Shown piece after piece: positions 54,359-64,000 of a stretch of 64,000 bases of DNA. Under the pieces are notes generated by a model. That model made no database searches. It worked only from the letters and a program-made list of their open reading frames with translations, and had not been told where the DNA came from. A program made the position numbers and the translations under genes. Origin of the DNA: Thermosynechococcaceae cyanobacterium Okahandja (GTDB lineage: Bacteria; Cyanobacteriota; Cyanobacteriia; Thermosynechococcales; Thermosynechococcaceae); contig CP136945.1 of NCBI GenBank assembly GCA_041530395.1, positions 682,001 through 746,000 on the forward strand, read 5' to 3'. Each line of letters begins with the position of its first letter. Within the stretch, counting starts at the first letter, position 1.

Positions 54359-55342
54359 ATGGCCGAAACCTTGATGTTTAATGCCCTCCGTGCTGCCATT
54401 GATGAAGAAATGGAGCGTGACCCCACGGTATTTGTGCTGGGGGAAGATGTGGGACATTACGGCGGCTCCTACAAAGTCACCAAAGACCTCTACAAAAAGT
54501 ACGGCGATCTACGCTTGCTAGATACCCCCATTGCCGAAAATAGCTTTACCGGTATGGCTGTTGGTGCGGCCATGACCGGACTGCGCCCGATTGTTGAGGG
54601 CATGAACATGGGCTTTTTGTTGCTGGCCTTTAACCAAATTGCCAATAATGCCGGGATGCTGCGCTATACCTCCGGCGGCAACTTCAAAATTCCGATTGTG
54701 ATTCGCGGTCCAGGGGGTGTGGGTCGGCAACTGGGGGCGGAGCACTCCCAGCGTCTTGAAGCTTACTTTCAGGCGGTGCCGGGGCTAAAAATTGTGGCCT
54801 GCTCTACCCCCTACAATGCCAAAGGGCTGCTGAAATCTGCTATTCGGGATCCGAATCCGGTGCTCTTTTTTGAGCATGTGCTGCTCTACAACCTGAAAGA
54901 AGATCTGCCCGAGGAAGAGTATCTGCTCCCCCTCAATAAAGCGGAAGTGGTGCGTCGCGGCACGGAGGTGACCATTCTCACCTACTCACGGATGCGCCAC
55001 CATGTGCTGCAAGCGGTGAAAACCCTTGAAAAAGAGGGCTACGACCCAGAAGTCATTGATCTGATTTCCCTTAAGCCCCTCGACTTTGAGACCATTGGTG
55101 CCTCAATTAGCAAAACCCATCGGGTGATCATTGTTGAGGAGTGTATGAAAACGGGTGGCATTGGGGCTGAACTATCGGCTTCGATTATGGAGCGCTATTT
55201 TGACGAGTTAGATGCACCGGTAGTCCGCCTCTCCTCCCAAGATATTCCAACTCCCTACAATGGGACGCTGGAGAACTTGACCATTGTGCAACCGCCGCAA
55301 ATTGTTGCCGCTGTCCAGAAACTGGTGCGGGGTCAGGTTTAG
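54359..55342 (+). CDS. pdhB: Pyruvate dehydrogenase E1 component, beta subunit
   Basis: 327 residues. [20 protein letters not shown] and [20 protein letters not shown] begin the transketolase-like fold. The C-terminal domain includes [20 protein letters not shown] and [16 protein letters not shown]. With the alpha subunit it makes the E1 part of the pyruvate dehydrogenase complex, feeding acetyl-CoA synthesis. It ends two bases before secD, so the genes may be cotranscribed although unrelated. Confidence 0.97.
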   Translation: MAETLMFNALRAAIDEEMERDPTVFVLGEDVGHYGGSYKVTKDLYKKYGDLRLLDTPIAENSFTGMAVGAAMTGLRPIVEGMNMGFLLLAFNQIANNAGMLRYTSGGNFKIPIVIRGPGGVGRQLGAEHSQRLEAYFQAVPGLKIVACSTPYNAKGLLKSAIRDPNPVLFFEHVLLYNLKEDLPEEEYLLPLNKAEVVRRGTEVTILTYSRMRHHVLQAVKTLEKEGYDPEVIDLISLKPLDFETIGASISKTHRVIIVEECMKTGGIGAELSASIMERYFDELDAPVVRLSSQDIPTPYNGTLENLTIVQPPQIVAAVQKLVRGQV

Positions 55343-55344
55343 CC

Positions 55345-56775
55345 ATGGGCAAGTATCGCGGCTGGTTAATTGCCATTTTGATTTTGCTGATGGCCGCTAC
55401 ATGGGTGATTGTGCGCACCCCGGCGCGTTTGGGGTTGGATTTGCGCGGTGGCGCCCAACTCACGCTGCAGGTGCAAACCACGGATAAAGTGCCCCAAATT
55501 ACACCTCAAGTTCTGACGGCGGTACAAAGCGTTGTCCAACGGCGAATTGATGGGTTGGGGGTGGCTGAAGCGGTGGTACAAACTGCCGGCGACGATAAGC
55601 TACTGGTGCAGTTGCCCGGGGTCACGGATCCAGAGCAAGCGGAGCGCATCCTTAAAGGAACGGCTCAATTGCTATTTGCCGCCCAAAAGCCGGGTACGGA
55701 GGCACAACTGCAAATTGAACGGCAAATTCAGTCGCAACTCTTGCTTGAGCAATCGCAACTGTTGCTGGAGCAGGCACAAAATGCCAACAATCCTGAGGCA
55801 CTCGCTGAAATCGAGGCTAAGCTGGCTAAAAATCGGGAGTCCCTTGCAAAAAGTCAGCAGGCGATCGCCAACCTGTTTGCGCCCTCGGACTTAACCGGTG
55901 CCATGCTCCAGGAAGCCTTTGCCAGTCCGGTGGCACCCGGCTCCCCCAACTGGAATGTTATTGTTCGCTTCGATGCCCAAGGGGCAGAGCTATTTGCCCA
56001 GTTGACAAAGGAAATCGCGGGTACGGGTCGCAGTATTGGCATTTTTCTTGATGACCGCCTGATCAGTGCCCCCACCGTTGATGTTCAGTACGCTGAAACG
56101 GGTATTATTGGCGGCAACGCTGAAATTTCCGGTGGCTTTACCGCTCAAACTGCCAATGATCTGGCCATTCAGCTTCAGGGGGGTGCCCTGCCTGTCCCCC
56201 TAGAGGTGGTGGAAAATCGTACCGTGGGGGCGTCCCTCGGGCAAGACAGTATCCGTGATAGCCTTTACGCTGGCTTGGCGGGGCTGGTGCTGGTGCTGCT
56301 ATTTATGGTGGCCTACTACCGCTTACCCGGATTTATTGCCGATATTGCCTTGGTACTCTACGCTATGTTTACCTATGCGGCATTTCTGCTGTTTGGCGTA
56401 ACCCTCACGTTGCCGGGCATTGCGGGCTTTATCCTGAGTATTGGTATGGCGGTGGATGCCAACGTGCTGATTTTTGAGCGCACCCGCGAGGAACTGCGAG
56501 CCGGTAAAACTCTCTATCGCTCGGTGGAGTCTGGCTTTGACCGAGCCTTCGCCAGTATTTTAGACAGCAATGTGACAACCCTCATTGCCTGTGGCGCGCT
56601 CTTTGCCCTTGGTACGGGCTTTGTGCGCGGGTTTGCCGTCACCCTGGCCATTGGCATTGGCGTGAGTATGTTCACGGCTCTCACCTGTAGCCGCAGCTTT
56701 TTGTTCTACGCCATTAGCATTCCCAGCTTGCGTAAACCCAATTGGTTTTGTCCCAAACTGGAGACCCTGAAATGA
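55345..56775 (+). CDS. secD: Protein translocase subunit SecD
   Basis: 476 residues. N-terminal span, then [15 protein letters not shown], a large periplasmic/lumenal domain with a Gln-rich insert (residues about 125-170), and membrane helices with [20 protein letters not shown]. SecD with SecF uses the proton gradient to help Sec-dependent export. Its stop overlaps the secF start (ATGA). Confidence 0.97.
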   Translation: MGKYRGWLIAILILLMAATWVIVRTPARLGLDLRGGAQLTLQVQTTDKVPQITPQVLTAVQSVVQRRIDGLGVAEAVVQTAGDDKLLVQLPGVTDPEQAERILKGTAQLLFAAQKPGTEAQLQIERQIQSQLLLEQSQLLLEQAQNANNPEALAEIEAKLAKNRESLAKSQQAIANLFAPSDLTGAMLQEAFASPVAPGSPNWNVIVRFDAQGAELFAQLTKEIAGTGRSIGIFLDDRLISAPTVDVQYAETGIIGGNAEISGGFTAQTANDLAIQLQGGALPVPLEVVENRTVGASLGQDSIRDSLYAGLAGLVLVLLFMVAYYRLPGFIADIALVLYAMFTYAAFLLFGVTLTLPGIAGFILSIGMAVDANVLIFERTREELRAGKTLYRSVESGFDRAFASILDSNVTTLIACGALFALGTGFVRGFAVTLAIGIGVSMFTALTCSRSFLFYAISIPSLRKPNWFCPKLETLK

Positions 56776-57707
56776 GTTTTAGCGTCAATCGCCAGCGATC
56801 GCTGTGGTGGGGCATTTCGCTAGTGGTTATCCTCAGCGGCCTCATTGCCATGGCCATCTCATGGGTGTCCTTAGGCAGTCCGCTTCGCTTGGGACTGGAC
56901 TTTATTGGCGGTACACGACTGCAATTTGAGTTAGCCTGCACGACCACCAACACCTGTGAACAGCCAATTGATATTGATGCGGTGCGTCGGGTTCTAAATC
57001 AGCAGGGGCTAGGTAATAGCAGCCTACAAGTGATTGATGCGTACGGTATCAGTATCCGCACGATCCCTTTAGAGGTGGAGCAGCGCACCCGCCTGAGTAA
57101 TGCCCTCACGGAAGCACTGGGTGCCTTTGACCCTGAAAAAACGCAAATTGAAACGGTTGGCCCCACCCTTGGCGAAGAAATTTTGCGCTCGGGGCTGTTG
57201 GCGCTGCTGGTGTCCTTCGTTGGGATTACGATTTACCTGACGCTGCGCTTTCAGTTTGATTATGCCTGTTTTGCCCTTGTTGCCCTATTTCACGATGTGC
57301 TGCTAACGGCGGGCATTTTTGCTATTTTGGGGCTGACCCTTGGGATTGAAATTGACAGCCTGTTTATTGTGGCACTGCTAACCATTATTGGCTTTTCGGT
57401 CAATGATACAGTGGTCATCTACGATCGCGTCCGCGAAACCCTCAAGCTCAACCCCGACCTGAGCATTAAGGACGTGGTGGATCGCGCCGTGGTACAAACC
57501 CTAGGCCGCTCCATTAACACCACCCTAACAACGCTGTTACCCTTACTAACGATTTTTGTGTTTGGTGGCGATACGCTGCGCTATTTTGCCTTGGCGTTGA
57601 TTATTGGGTTTGTGACGGGAGCCTATTCCAGTATTTTTGTGGCGAGTACCCTGCTGGCGTGGTGGCGCGATCGCCAGCCTAGCCGGACCCCTTCTACGGT
57701 GCCCTAA
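56772..57707 (+). CDS. secF: Protein translocase subunit SecF
   Basis: 311 residues from the ATG at 56772 ([18 protein letters not shown]). [17 protein letters not shown] and the C-terminal [20 protein letters not shown] are SecF hallmarks; six spans. It forms the SecDF complex with SecD, with which it shares an ATGA overlap. A Cys-rich CTTTNTCEQ in the lumenal part is unusual and may form a disulfide. Confidence 0.96.
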   Translation: MSFSVNRQRSLWWGISLVVILSGLIAMAISWVSLGSPLRLGLDFIGGTRLQFELACTTTNTCEQPIDIDAVRRVLNQQGLGNSSLQVIDAYGISIRTIPLEVEQRTRLSNALTEALGAFDPEKTQIETVGPTLGEEILRSGLLALLVSFVGITIYLTLRFQFDYACFALVALFHDVLLTAGIFAILGLTLGIEIDSLFIVALLTIIGFSVNDTVVIYDRVRETLKLNPDLSIKDVVDRAVVQTLGRSINTTLTTLLPLLTIFVFGGDTLRYFALALIIGFVTGAYSSIFVASTLLAWWRDRQPSRTPSTVP

Positions 57708-57734
57708 ACTGAAGACGATCCTGCCCATGCGCCT

Positions 57735-58415
57735 GTGCTAATTCCCATTACCCAAGAAAAACTGCGCCAGCTTGTACCAGTGGTGGCCACCGGTGCCCAG
57801 TATCGCTACGTGTGGGGTAAGCTACAAGACGTTTTGCGCCGGGTCATCTTTGCGGTCGTGGCCGTGGCCATTGTTGCCTTTGGTTTGGAGGTGTTGGGGG
57901 ATGGGCTGCAACTGGTACTGGGTCTGATTGCCGGGCTGTACTGGCTGTGGGCACCGGCTGTCTTGGCCAGTTTACGTAACCGTCGCTATCGCCGCTTTCC
58001 CTACGCGGGTTTTTGGCAGGGGCGGGTGTTAGAGGTCTATGTCACCGAAGAGTTGGTGGGCAAAGAGGAAACCGTTAATGATCAGGGACAGTTAGTCATC
58101 ATTGAAAATCGCGAGCGTTGCCTCAACCTAGAGGTAGGCGACAAAAGCGGCTTTGAAACCACCGTGCGCACGAAACTGCTGCGGCAGCACCGGGTCATCC
58201 GCGCCGGTGATGTGGCCCAAATGCTGGTGCTCTCGCGCCGACCCGACTTGGCCGAAATTGAGCTTATTTCCGAGGTCTATCTGCCGCGCCACCGCCTCTG
58301 GATTGGGACCTACCCCATCTTGCAGCGGGATGTTTTTATTGAGTTATCCGAGACCCTGCGCCAACAGCGGCGATCGCCCCGTAAATCCCCTCGCCCACGC
58401 CGCTCAACCCTGTGA
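57735..58415 (+). CDS. Cyanobacterial membrane protein of unknown function
   Basis: 226 residues from a GTG start. Two adjacent hydrophobic stretches (VIFAVVAVAIVAFGLEVL, LVLGLIAGLYWLWAPAVLAS) are followed by a soluble domain (YVTEELVGKEETVNDQGQLV) and a basic tail (RSPRKSPRPRRSTL). Homologues are sometimes labelled phosphate ABC transporter permease, but no ABC permease motif is visible. It lies 27 bp after secF. Confidence 0.65.
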   Translation: MLIPITQEKLRQLVPVVATGAQYRYVWGKLQDVLRRVIFAVVAVAIVAFGLEVLGDGLQLVLGLIAGLYWLWAPAVLASLRNRRYRRFPYAGFWQGRVLEVYVTEELVGKEETVNDQGQLVIIENRERCLNLEVGDKSGFETTVRTKLLRQHRVIRAGDVAQMLVLSRRPDLAEIELISEVYLPRHRLWIGTYPILQRDVFIELSETLRQQRRSPRKSPRPRRSTL

Positions 58416-58459
58416 TACCTTAAAAAGGAAGAAACAAAAGTTAATAATTTACTCGTCCC

Positions 58460-59179
58460 TTGACTGCTCTCACCCGAACTGCTGTCTTACCCTCTCTGCG
58501 TGTTGGCTCGCGGCCCGCGTGGCGGATGTTTGCCCTAGCGGCATTTTTAGTCTCTGTCCCCGTCTTTATTGAGGCACCCTTGGTGCGCACCTACCCTTGG
58601 TTGAGCTTAGGGATCACGCCGCTGCTGTGGGGTCTGAGTGTTTATCTGCAAACCCAGAGCCGCTACCGTCGCTTGGGGGAGATCCTCTACGGCTTTAGTT
58701 GGTGTTGGGGCGCAGGCTCGCTGTACTGGGGTTGGCTGCGCTGGGAACCCCTGTGGCACCTGCCGGTAGAGGCGCTGCCCTTTCCCCTCATGCTGTGGCA
58801 CCTACGGCAGCGGCAGCAACTGGTGGGGGTCTTCTTTTTTTTGGGATCATTTCTGGGCACCGCCATTACCGATGCCTATTTTTACCTGATTGATGTGATT
58901 CCCCACTGGCGCGCCATTATGTACCTAGAGCAGGATCTGGTGTCTGTGCAGGAAATGCTCCTACAGGCGATCGCCCAAGCCCATACCTTTAGCGGTGAAC
59001 TGTGGGGTGTGCTCCTGAGCCTTAGCTTGCTCCTCATTGGCCTGCTGCCCCTGTTTCAATCGCAGATTCGCCGCGGCACATCGGCCCTGTTGCCCGGTTG
59101 GGCCTTTATGGGCGCAGTGCTGAGTACCCTTGTGGTGGATGGCTTATTTGGTTTAACAATTGGGCTTTTGCCCCTCTAA
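58460..59179 (+). CDS. DUF3120 family membrane protein
   Basis: 239 residues from a TTG start (alternatives cannot be excluded). Six or so spans, including FLVSVPVFIEAPLVRTYPWL, ILYGFSWCWGAGSLYWGWLR and the lumenal YLIDVIPHWRAIMYLE, match the cyanobacterial DUF3120 family of unknown function. It starts 44 bp after the previous gene. Confidence 0.8.
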   Translation: MTALTRTAVLPSLRVGSRPAWRMFALAAFLVSVPVFIEAPLVRTYPWLSLGITPLLWGLSVYLQTQSRYRRLGEILYGFSWCWGAGSLYWGWLRWEPLWHLPVEALPFPLMLWHLRQRQQLVGVFFFLGSFLGTAITDAYFYLIDVIPHWRAIMYLEQDLVSVQEMLLQAIAQAHTFSGELWGVLLSLSLLLIGLLPLFQSQIRRGTSALLPGWAFMGAVLSTLVVDGLFGLTIGLLPL

Positions 59180-59547
59180 AAAGAAACATTTTGGCAGCCA
59201 CAATCGTCAATTCAAAAAACAGAAACTAAAATAGGAATGGATACAAAAACCGTCGCATCATAAAGATGTATCCATTGCTACAAACCCCTGTGTAATCTAA
59301 GGAGAACGTCTATATTAGCGAGCAATTCATAGAGATTTCTCTGGTGTTTATGGCCACAACCAACCCTCAAAACGGTTGCATAACACGGATGTTCTGAATT
59401 GTTGATGTTCCAGCGTAGCCTGCCCCAATCCAGTAGCCAATTTACAATTATCAATCCTGTATGGTTAGGGTTTTCCTTACGCTCTATTGGAGTAAGGGGG
59501 CGTGCTGCGGTCATTCTCTTGACTTATGATGAGGTGTTGAATTGACG
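59180..59547. other. 368-bp AT-rich gap with an inverted repeat
   Basis: No supported gene. AATGGATACA (59236-59245) and TGTATCCATT (59267-59276) form perfect 10-bp arms around a 21-base loop, which could be a structured RNA or operator. A 78-codon antisense frame (59278-59514) has no recognisable protein pattern and is not called. Confidence 0.5.
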
Positions 59548-59844
59548 ATGCTGTGTCAGTCTGCCCTGACGCTGGGGCAACGGTTTGTCAAAGCGGTGCT
59601 GTTACCCGTGCGCCGCTGGCTCGAAGGGCTGGAGGTGCGCGATCGCCGGTTGGCGCACCGGCTGTGTCGCTTGATCCCCGCCCAGTGTCCCTTTGAGCGG
59701 GACATTGTGGTGGCCAAATGGCACATCCATATTCCCCCCTTGTGCCAAATTAATCCCCTATACGAGGAGTTAATGCTGCTGCGCTATCGCGCCCTCTGTT
59801 ATCTGGCGGATGAGTGCCATGAGGATATTAGTGCCTACTGCTAG
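59548..59844 (+). CDS. Mo-dependent nitrogenase C-terminal family protein
   Basis: 98 residues from the ATG at 59548; an in-frame TTG lies two codons upstream. RLIPAQCPFERDIVVAKWHI, HIPPLCQINPLYEELMLLRY and RALCYLADECHEDI match the small family named Mo-dependent nitrogenase C-terminal (Pfam Mo-nitro_C). Despite the name it occurs in non-diazotrophs; function unknown. Conserved Cys and His residues suggest metal binding. Confidence 0.75.
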   Translation: MLCQSALTLGQRFVKAVLLPVRRWLEGLEVRDRRLAHRLCRLIPAQCPFERDIVVAKWHIHIPPLCQINPLYEELMLLRYRALCYLADECHEDISAYC

Positions 59845-59857
59845 GGGGTAAGTATTG

Positions 59858-60664
59858 GTGTGGCGATCCCTAGCCGCCCTGCTGTTTCAGCAGCCCTGTC
59901 CCTGCTGCGGGCATCGGAGTCGGCAACTCGTATGCGACACCTGCGAACGGCGACTACAGGCGTGGGAACTGCGCCAGCGTCAGTCCTACTGGCAGCCACC
60001 GCTCCCCCTATTTCCGTGGGGAATCTATCGCCACGACCTAAAGCGGGCGATCGCCACCCTGAAGTACAATGACCATCCTGAATTGGGAACCCTTTTGGGC
60101 GAGTGGCTTGCCATGGCTTGGTACACCGGTCAGCTAGGCCGTGGCCGATCTCTACAGGTGGTGCCCATCCCGCTGCATCGGGATAAACTAAAGGCGCGCG
60201 GCTTTAACCAAGCGGAAGTCATTGCCGCTAGCTTTTGTCGCACCCTTGAGTTGCCCCTGATCCCCAACGGTTTAGTGCGGCAGCGCCCCACCCAGTCGAT
60301 GTTTCAACTGACGGTCGCCCAGCGGCAGGCGAACCTCAAACAGGCCTTTGCTCTAGGACAGGGGTTAAGGCAGCAGCGCTGGGTATTGCTGTGTGATGAC
60401 ATTTACACCACTGGCACCACCGCCCGGGCGGCAGCGGGTACCTTAGCAGCAGCGGGGTATCGGGTTCTGGGTATCGTGACGGTGGCGATCGCGCTCCCGG
60501 AGCCACTAGCCCCCCTGACCCACGCTCAGACTCACGAGCATGAGAGCTTCGGTCCACTCCACCACGGCACCGTAGGTATCGCCGGTCTGCCCCCCCAACC
60601 GGCGCTGAAACCAAGCGGGCACCAGCAGCAGGAGCAGCAGCCCCATACTGTGGAGGTAGAGTAA
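59858..60664 (+). CDS. comF: ComF family phosphoribosyltransferase-like protein
   Basis: About 268 residues from a GTG start. The N-terminal zinc-finger-like CPCCGHRSRQLVCDTCERRL is followed by a PRTase-like domain with the PRPP loop LLCDDIYTTGTTARAAAGTL. ComF supports DNA uptake during natural transformation in other bacteria. The last about 52 codons overlap the cobS gene on the other strand and look low-complexity (Gln/His-rich), so the natural end may once have been earlier; a lost stop codon could explain it. Confidence 0.82.
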   Translation: MWRSLAALLFQQPCPCCGHRSRQLVCDTCERRLQAWELRQRQSYWQPPLPLFPWGIYRHDLKRAIATLKYNDHPELGTLLGEWLAMAWYTGQLGRGRSLQVVPIPLHRDKLKARGFNQAEVIAASFCRTLELPLIPNGLVRQRPTQSMFQLTVAQRQANLKQAFALGQGLRQQRWVLLCDDIYTTGTTARAAAGTLAAAGYRVLGIVTVAIALPEPLAPLTHAQTHEHESFGPLHHGTVGIAGLPPQPALKPSGHQQQEQQPHTVEVE

Positions 60665-61252
60665 CTGGCCAAGGGAAAGGGGCAGCACTGCACTTAGGAG
60701 TGTCAGCAGTACCGCACTGGGCCCAAAATCCCTAGGAAAACGGCAGGAGGCTTTATGGATTTGGCCGGTGCCCGTGGCCTTCAGGTAGGGATAGCGGGCG
60801 ATCGCCCACACTTGGGCAATGCGACCCCACAGGGTTGCCCACAGCAGACTAAAGGGCAGCAGCGATCCGCCCGCAAGGGCACTCACTTTGAGCAGCAGGA
60901 TGAGACTGGCCGCCATAACCCCAAAGGCACCGCTGCGACTGTCTGCCATGACCGTTAGCCGCCGCTGCGGATCCGTTACCGCCAATCCATCCGCCGTATC
61001 CATGGCTCCATCGAGGTGTAGCCCACCCGTGAGCAGCAGCCAAAGGGCAACCACCAAAACGCTTTGCAGCAGCCGTGGTAGGTGCAGCATGGTCAGCAGT
61101 GCCTGTGCCCCCAAGAGCATCCCGCCAATGAGTACCCCGACAGCCGGACACCACTTTGCTGCTCCCGTCAGCTTCATCGGCCATGTTGCGGGCAGGGGTA
61201 AGCAGGTATAGAACATCACCGCCCCCAGCCACTCCTGCCATAGGGATTTCAT
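60506..61252 (-). CDS. cobS: Adenosylcobinamide-GDP ribazoletransferase (cobalamin synthase)
   Basis: 248 residues, polytopic. FYTCLPLPATW near the start, LLTGGLHLDGAMDTADGLAV with the acidic motif, and the later LWGRIAQVWAIARYPYLK identify CobS. It joins alpha-ribazole phosphate with adenosylcobinamide-GDP in the last steps of B12 (pseudo-B12) synthesis. It overlaps the M16 gene by four bases and the comF tail by 159 bp. Confidence 0.93.
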   Translation of the reverse strand: MKSLWQEWLGAVMFYTCLPLPATWPMKLTGAAKWCPAVGVLIGGMLLGAQALLTMLHLPRLLQSVLVVALWLLLTGGLHLDGAMDTADGLAVTDPQRRLTVMADSRSGAFGVMAASLILLLKVSALAGGSLLPFSLLWATLWGRIAQVWAIARYPYLKATGTGQIHKASCRFPRDFGPSAVLLTLLSAVLPLSLGQLLYLHSMGLLLLLLVPAWFQRRLGGQTGDTYGAVVEWTEALMLVSLSVGQGG

Positions 61253-62760
61253 GGTTGGGGTTGGATTTGCGCCACCGTGCGCTGCTGCGGTTGCAGGGAC
61301 TGGGCAACCCGCTGAATATCGGCAGGGGTAATTTCTTCAATGGCCTCAAGGCGATTAAATAATTGCTGCCAGCCGGTTCCTTTGACGGCGTAATCGGCCA
61401 AGAGCTTGGCCATGCCCTCATTAGAGGTGAGGGTTTGCAACAGTTCCATCCGCAGTTGGGTTTTCACCCGATCTAGCTCCTCAGGGCTGATTGGGGTTGT
61501 TTGCAGTGCTTGTAACTCCTTGGCAATGCCTGCCGCCAAGGCCGCCGTGGTTTGGCCGGGAGCAGGGGCACCATAAACGAGAAAGCGGTTGGGATACTTA
61601 TTCCCCGGAAAGCCAACAAAAGCTTGGACGTTAAGCGCCGTTTTTTGGTCGAGGACAAGGGCGCGATAGAGCCGCGAGGTGCGCCCACCACTGAGAATAC
61701 GCGCCAATAGTTCGTAATGCAGGTAGGTGGGGTCCCGCAGGGCAGGGCAGGGATAGGCTTCAATGTAAAGGGGCTGGCTGGCCAAGGGGAGGGTAATGCT
61801 GCGTGGCTCGGTGGACAGCGGTTCAGGGGCGATCGCCGTCGTTTTGCCCTGAGTTTTGGGATAGCGGCCAAAATACACCGTTGCTAACTGCTGCACCTGT
61901 TGCGGATCCACATCTCCTACCAGAACCATCGTCATTTTGTCAGGGGTGTAGTAATCGGCAAAAAAGCGTGCCACATCAGCCCTGCGAAGGTTTTGAATAT
62001 CCTCGCGGTAGCCAATGACCGGACGGCGGTAGGGATGCTGCTGAAACGTGGTCGCCAAAAAGGCTTCAAACAGTTGCCCCGAAGGGGAGTTATCTGACCG
62101 CAGCCGCCGCTCCTCAAGGATGACCTCTTTTTCTTGATAAAACTCGCGAAACACCGGCTCCAAAAAGCGCTCCGACTCTAAGGACATCCACAGTTCCAGC
62201 TTGTTGGCCGGAAAACTATAGAAATAACGGGTGGCATCGGCAGAGGTGGTAGCATTGAGGCCGACCCCTCCCGCCTGTTGCACAATTTGGCCGTACTGGT
62301 TACTCACCACGTAGCGATCGGCGGCCTGTTGCACCGCCGCAAATTCAACAAGGAGCCGCTCACGCTGTGCTTCGTCTTGGGTGGCCTGTATCTGCTCAAA
62401 CAGTTGATCCAGTTGTGCGAGTTTGCCCTGCTCAGCGGCATAGTCAGTGGTGCCAATGCGACGGGTGCCCTTAAAGGCAAGGTGCTCTAGATAGTGGGCA
62501 ACCCCCGTTTGCCCCTCCGGTTCATCGACCCCCCCCACATCAACGTAGGTGAGGAAGGAAATAATCGGGGCTTGATGCTGCTCCATGACAATAAAGTGCA
62601 TCCCATTGTCAAGGTAAAATTCGCTAATTTGCTGCATGGTGCGGTCGATGTAAGGGCGAATCGTTTGCGCAGAGGCCATGGGCGTAAACCACACCCACAA
62701 GGCGATCGCCCAAACGCAGAGAAGTCGGTAGTGCCGCCAACGAACGTGGGCAAATAGCAC
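61249..62760 (-). CDS. Secreted M16 family zinc peptidase (insulinase-like)
   Basis: 503 residues from the GTG at 62760, which has GGAGG about ten bases ahead and gives a proper signal peptide (RLLCVWAIALWVWFTPMASA); an upstream TTG at 62829 would bury the signal. The inverted zinc motif is HYLEHLAFKGT (HxxEH). The C-terminal M16 half (LARILSGGRTSRLYRALVLD) is included. It probably degrades peptides in the periplasm. Only one such gene is seen; M16 peptidases are often encoded in pairs. Confidence 0.87.
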   Translation of the reverse strand: MLFAHVRWRHYRLLCVWAIALWVWFTPMASAQTIRPYIDRTMQQISEFYLDNGMHFIVMEQHQAPIISFLTYVDVGGVDEPEGQTGVAHYLEHLAFKGTRRIGTTDYAAEQGKLAQLDQLFEQIQATQDEAQRERLLVEFAAVQQAADRYVVSNQYGQIVQQAGGVGLNATTSADATRYFYSFPANKLELWMSLESERFLEPVFREFYQEKEVILEERRLRSDNSPSGQLFEAFLATTFQQHPYRRPVIGYREDIQNLRRADVARFFADYYTPDKMTMVLVGDVDPQQVQQLATVYFGRYPKTQGKTTAIAPEPLSTEPRSITLPLASQPLYIEAYPCPALRDPTYLHYELLARILSGGRTSRLYRALVLDQKTALNVQAFVGFPGNKYPNRFLVYGAPAPGQTTAALAAGIAKELQALQTTPISPEELDRVKTQLRMELLQTLTSNEGMAKLLADYAVKGTGWQQLFNRLEAIEEITPADIQRVAQSLQPQQRTVAQIQPQP

Positions 62761-63070
62761 AGAAAGGCTGCCTCCAATGACTGCTTCTATTACAGCGTAT
62801 GCGAGTCGGCGGGCAAACCGCCAACCCAAGGATCAAAGGGGAACTCGATTTATCGCGGGTGTCCTTGCCCCCAGACAGCCCCGCAGCGGCAGAGACCTCG
62901 CCCCAACTCCCGCCCCTTACCAGCCTTGGCTCCTGATTGGGATGCAAACCCGTATTCGTTCCGCGGTATGATTGTAAGGTTGACGGTCTGTTACTCACCC
63001 TCACGGATGCCCTGAAACGTCTAGAGGGGGGTAGTACCGCCAATGCTAACCCTTGGAACTGTAATTTAGC

Positions 63071-64000
63071 ATGACCACCCCTTTACTCCTACGTGCTGCC
63101 CGAGGTGAGCGGGTCGAGCGTCCACCCATTTGGTTAATGCGCCAAGCGGGACGCTATATGAAGGTCTATCGTGATCTGCGCGATCGCTACCCCTCCTTTC
63201 GCGATCGCTCGGAAATTCCTGAACTGGCCATTGAAATTTCCCTACAGCCCTTCCGTGCGTTTGCGCCGGACGGAGTGATCCTGTTTTCGGATATTTTGAC
63301 CCCGCTGCCGGGCATTGGCATTCCCTTCGACATCGTGGAGAGTAAAGGCCCCATTATTGATCCGCCGATTCGTACCCTCGAGCAGGTCCAACGGCTCCAT
63401 CCCCTTGAACCGGAAGCGGCTTGCCCCTTCATTCGTCCCATTTTGTCAACCTTGCGCCAAGAAGTGGGCGATCGCGCTACCGTACTAGGTTTTGCTGGGG
63501 CACCATGGACCCTTGCGGCCTATGCCATTGAAGGCAAAAGCTCCAAGGATTACATCGAAATTAAAACGATGGCTTACCGAGAGCCAGATCTGCTGCACAA
63601 ATTCCTCAGCCATTTGGCTACCGCCATTGCTGACTACCTGTGCTATCAAATTGACTGTGGTGCCCAAGTGGTGCAGCTTTTTGACTCCTGGGCCGGGCAA
63701 CTCAGCCGCCACGATTACGATACCTTTGCCCTCCCCTACCAAAAACAAGTAGTGCAGCAGGTCAAAGCCGTTTATCCTGACGTGCCAATGATCCTATATA
63801 TCAACGGCAGTGCCGCAGTAGTGGATCGGATGGCAGCCACCGGGGTTGATATTGTTAGCCTTGACTGGACGGTCGATATTGGCACCATTCGCCAGCAGTT
63901 TCCCGCCAGCGTTGGCCTGCAGGGGAACCTAGATCCCGTCGTGCTGTTTGCTCCCCAAGCGGTGCTGCGGCAGCGGGCGCTAGAGATTATTGACGGTGGC
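63071..64000 (+). CDS. hemE: Uroporphyrinogen decarboxylase (5' part, runs off the window)
   Basis: 310 codons of an expected about 350, open at the window edge. [53 protein letters not shown] and [20 protein letters not shown] are HemE signatures, with the catalytic arginines and Asp in place. It decarboxylates uroporphyrinogen III to coproporphyrinogen III on the way to heme and chlorophyll. Divergent from the M16 gene, with a gap holding no evident gene. Confidence 0.97.
   Translation, partial: MTTPLLLRAARGERVERPPIWLMRQAGRYMKVYRDLRDRYPSFRDRSEIPELAIEISLQPFRAFAPDGVILFSDILTPLPGIGIPFDIVESKGPIIDPPIRTLEQVQRLHPLEPEAACPFIRPILSTLRQEVGDRATVLGFAGAPWTLAAYAIEGKSSKDYIEIKTMAYREPDLLHKFLSHLATAIADYLCYQIDCGAQVVQLFDSWAGQLSRHDYDTFALPYQKQVVQQVKAVYPDVPMILYINGSAAVVDRMAATGVDIVSLDWTVDIGTIRQQFPASVGLQGNLDPVVLFAPQAVLRQRALEIIDGG

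Noticed and set aside
59278..59514. 78-codon minus-strand frame
   Set aside because: No recognisable protein pattern or ribosome-binding site, and it lies in an AT-rich gap.

Overview
The window is chromosomal DNA of a unicellular, phycobilisome-containing cyanobacterium. It carries photosystem I genes (psaF-psaJ, psaL-psaI, psaD), the phycobilisome degradation protein NblA, heme oxygenase, the carboxysome shell protein CcmP, rubredoxin A plus Ycf48, RpaB, and many copies of the HIP1 octamer GCGATCGC. The PsaI, PsaJ, PsaL and PsaD sequences look, from memory, most like Thermosynechococcus (thermophilic). That genus call is inference and was not searched.

Layout. 0-3.6 kb: AI-2E family permease, rpsD, prfA, a YciI protein. 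3.6-10 kb: nblA, ilvD, a SpoIIM-like membrane protein, a DUF39 homocysteine-biosynthesis protein and small secreted proteins. 10-15 kb: rpaB, a CHAT protease-like protein behind short tandem repeats, dnaB, rplI, psaJ and psaF. 15-22.4 kb: a candidate structured RNA, an FHA-adenylate cyclase, a decayed TnpB, ccmP, a UvrD-like helicase, and a ParA/MinD-like ATPase next to a small winged-helix protein. 22.4-26.4 kb: heme O/A synthases and small genes. 26.4-30.6 kb: a three-gene chaperone-usher pilus locus (SCPU pilin, PapD-like chaperone, usher). 30.6-32.5 kb: an IS200/IS605-type scar with a tnpB lacking one expected RuvC aspartate, a truncated tnpA and a vapC fragment. 32.5-38.3 kb: a 1096-residue tubulin/FtsZ-like protein with a C-terminal SHOCT motif, divergent from a sigma-factor-like protein and a DUF1822 protein. 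38.3-44 kb: psaI-psaL, pmbA, ho1, argH and psaD. 44-49 kb: MBL hydrolase, lipase, CRR7-like protein, a KaiB-domain protein, a PilT-like ATPase with a 45-bp coding repeat, sfsA. 49-64 kb: rubA-ycf48, a response regulator, a Gdt1/TMEM165 exporter, tldD, pdhB, secD-secF, DUF3120, comF, cobS, an M16 peptidase and the 5' part of hemE.

Most of the window is core housekeeping. The accessory or less understood parts are the chaperone-usher locus, the mobile-element scars and the tubulin-like/sigma-like/DUF1822 module. That module lies between two stretches that look like ends of IS200/IS605 elements and is the best candidate for an undescribed system. The proposal that it is one functional unit rests only on its layout and domains.
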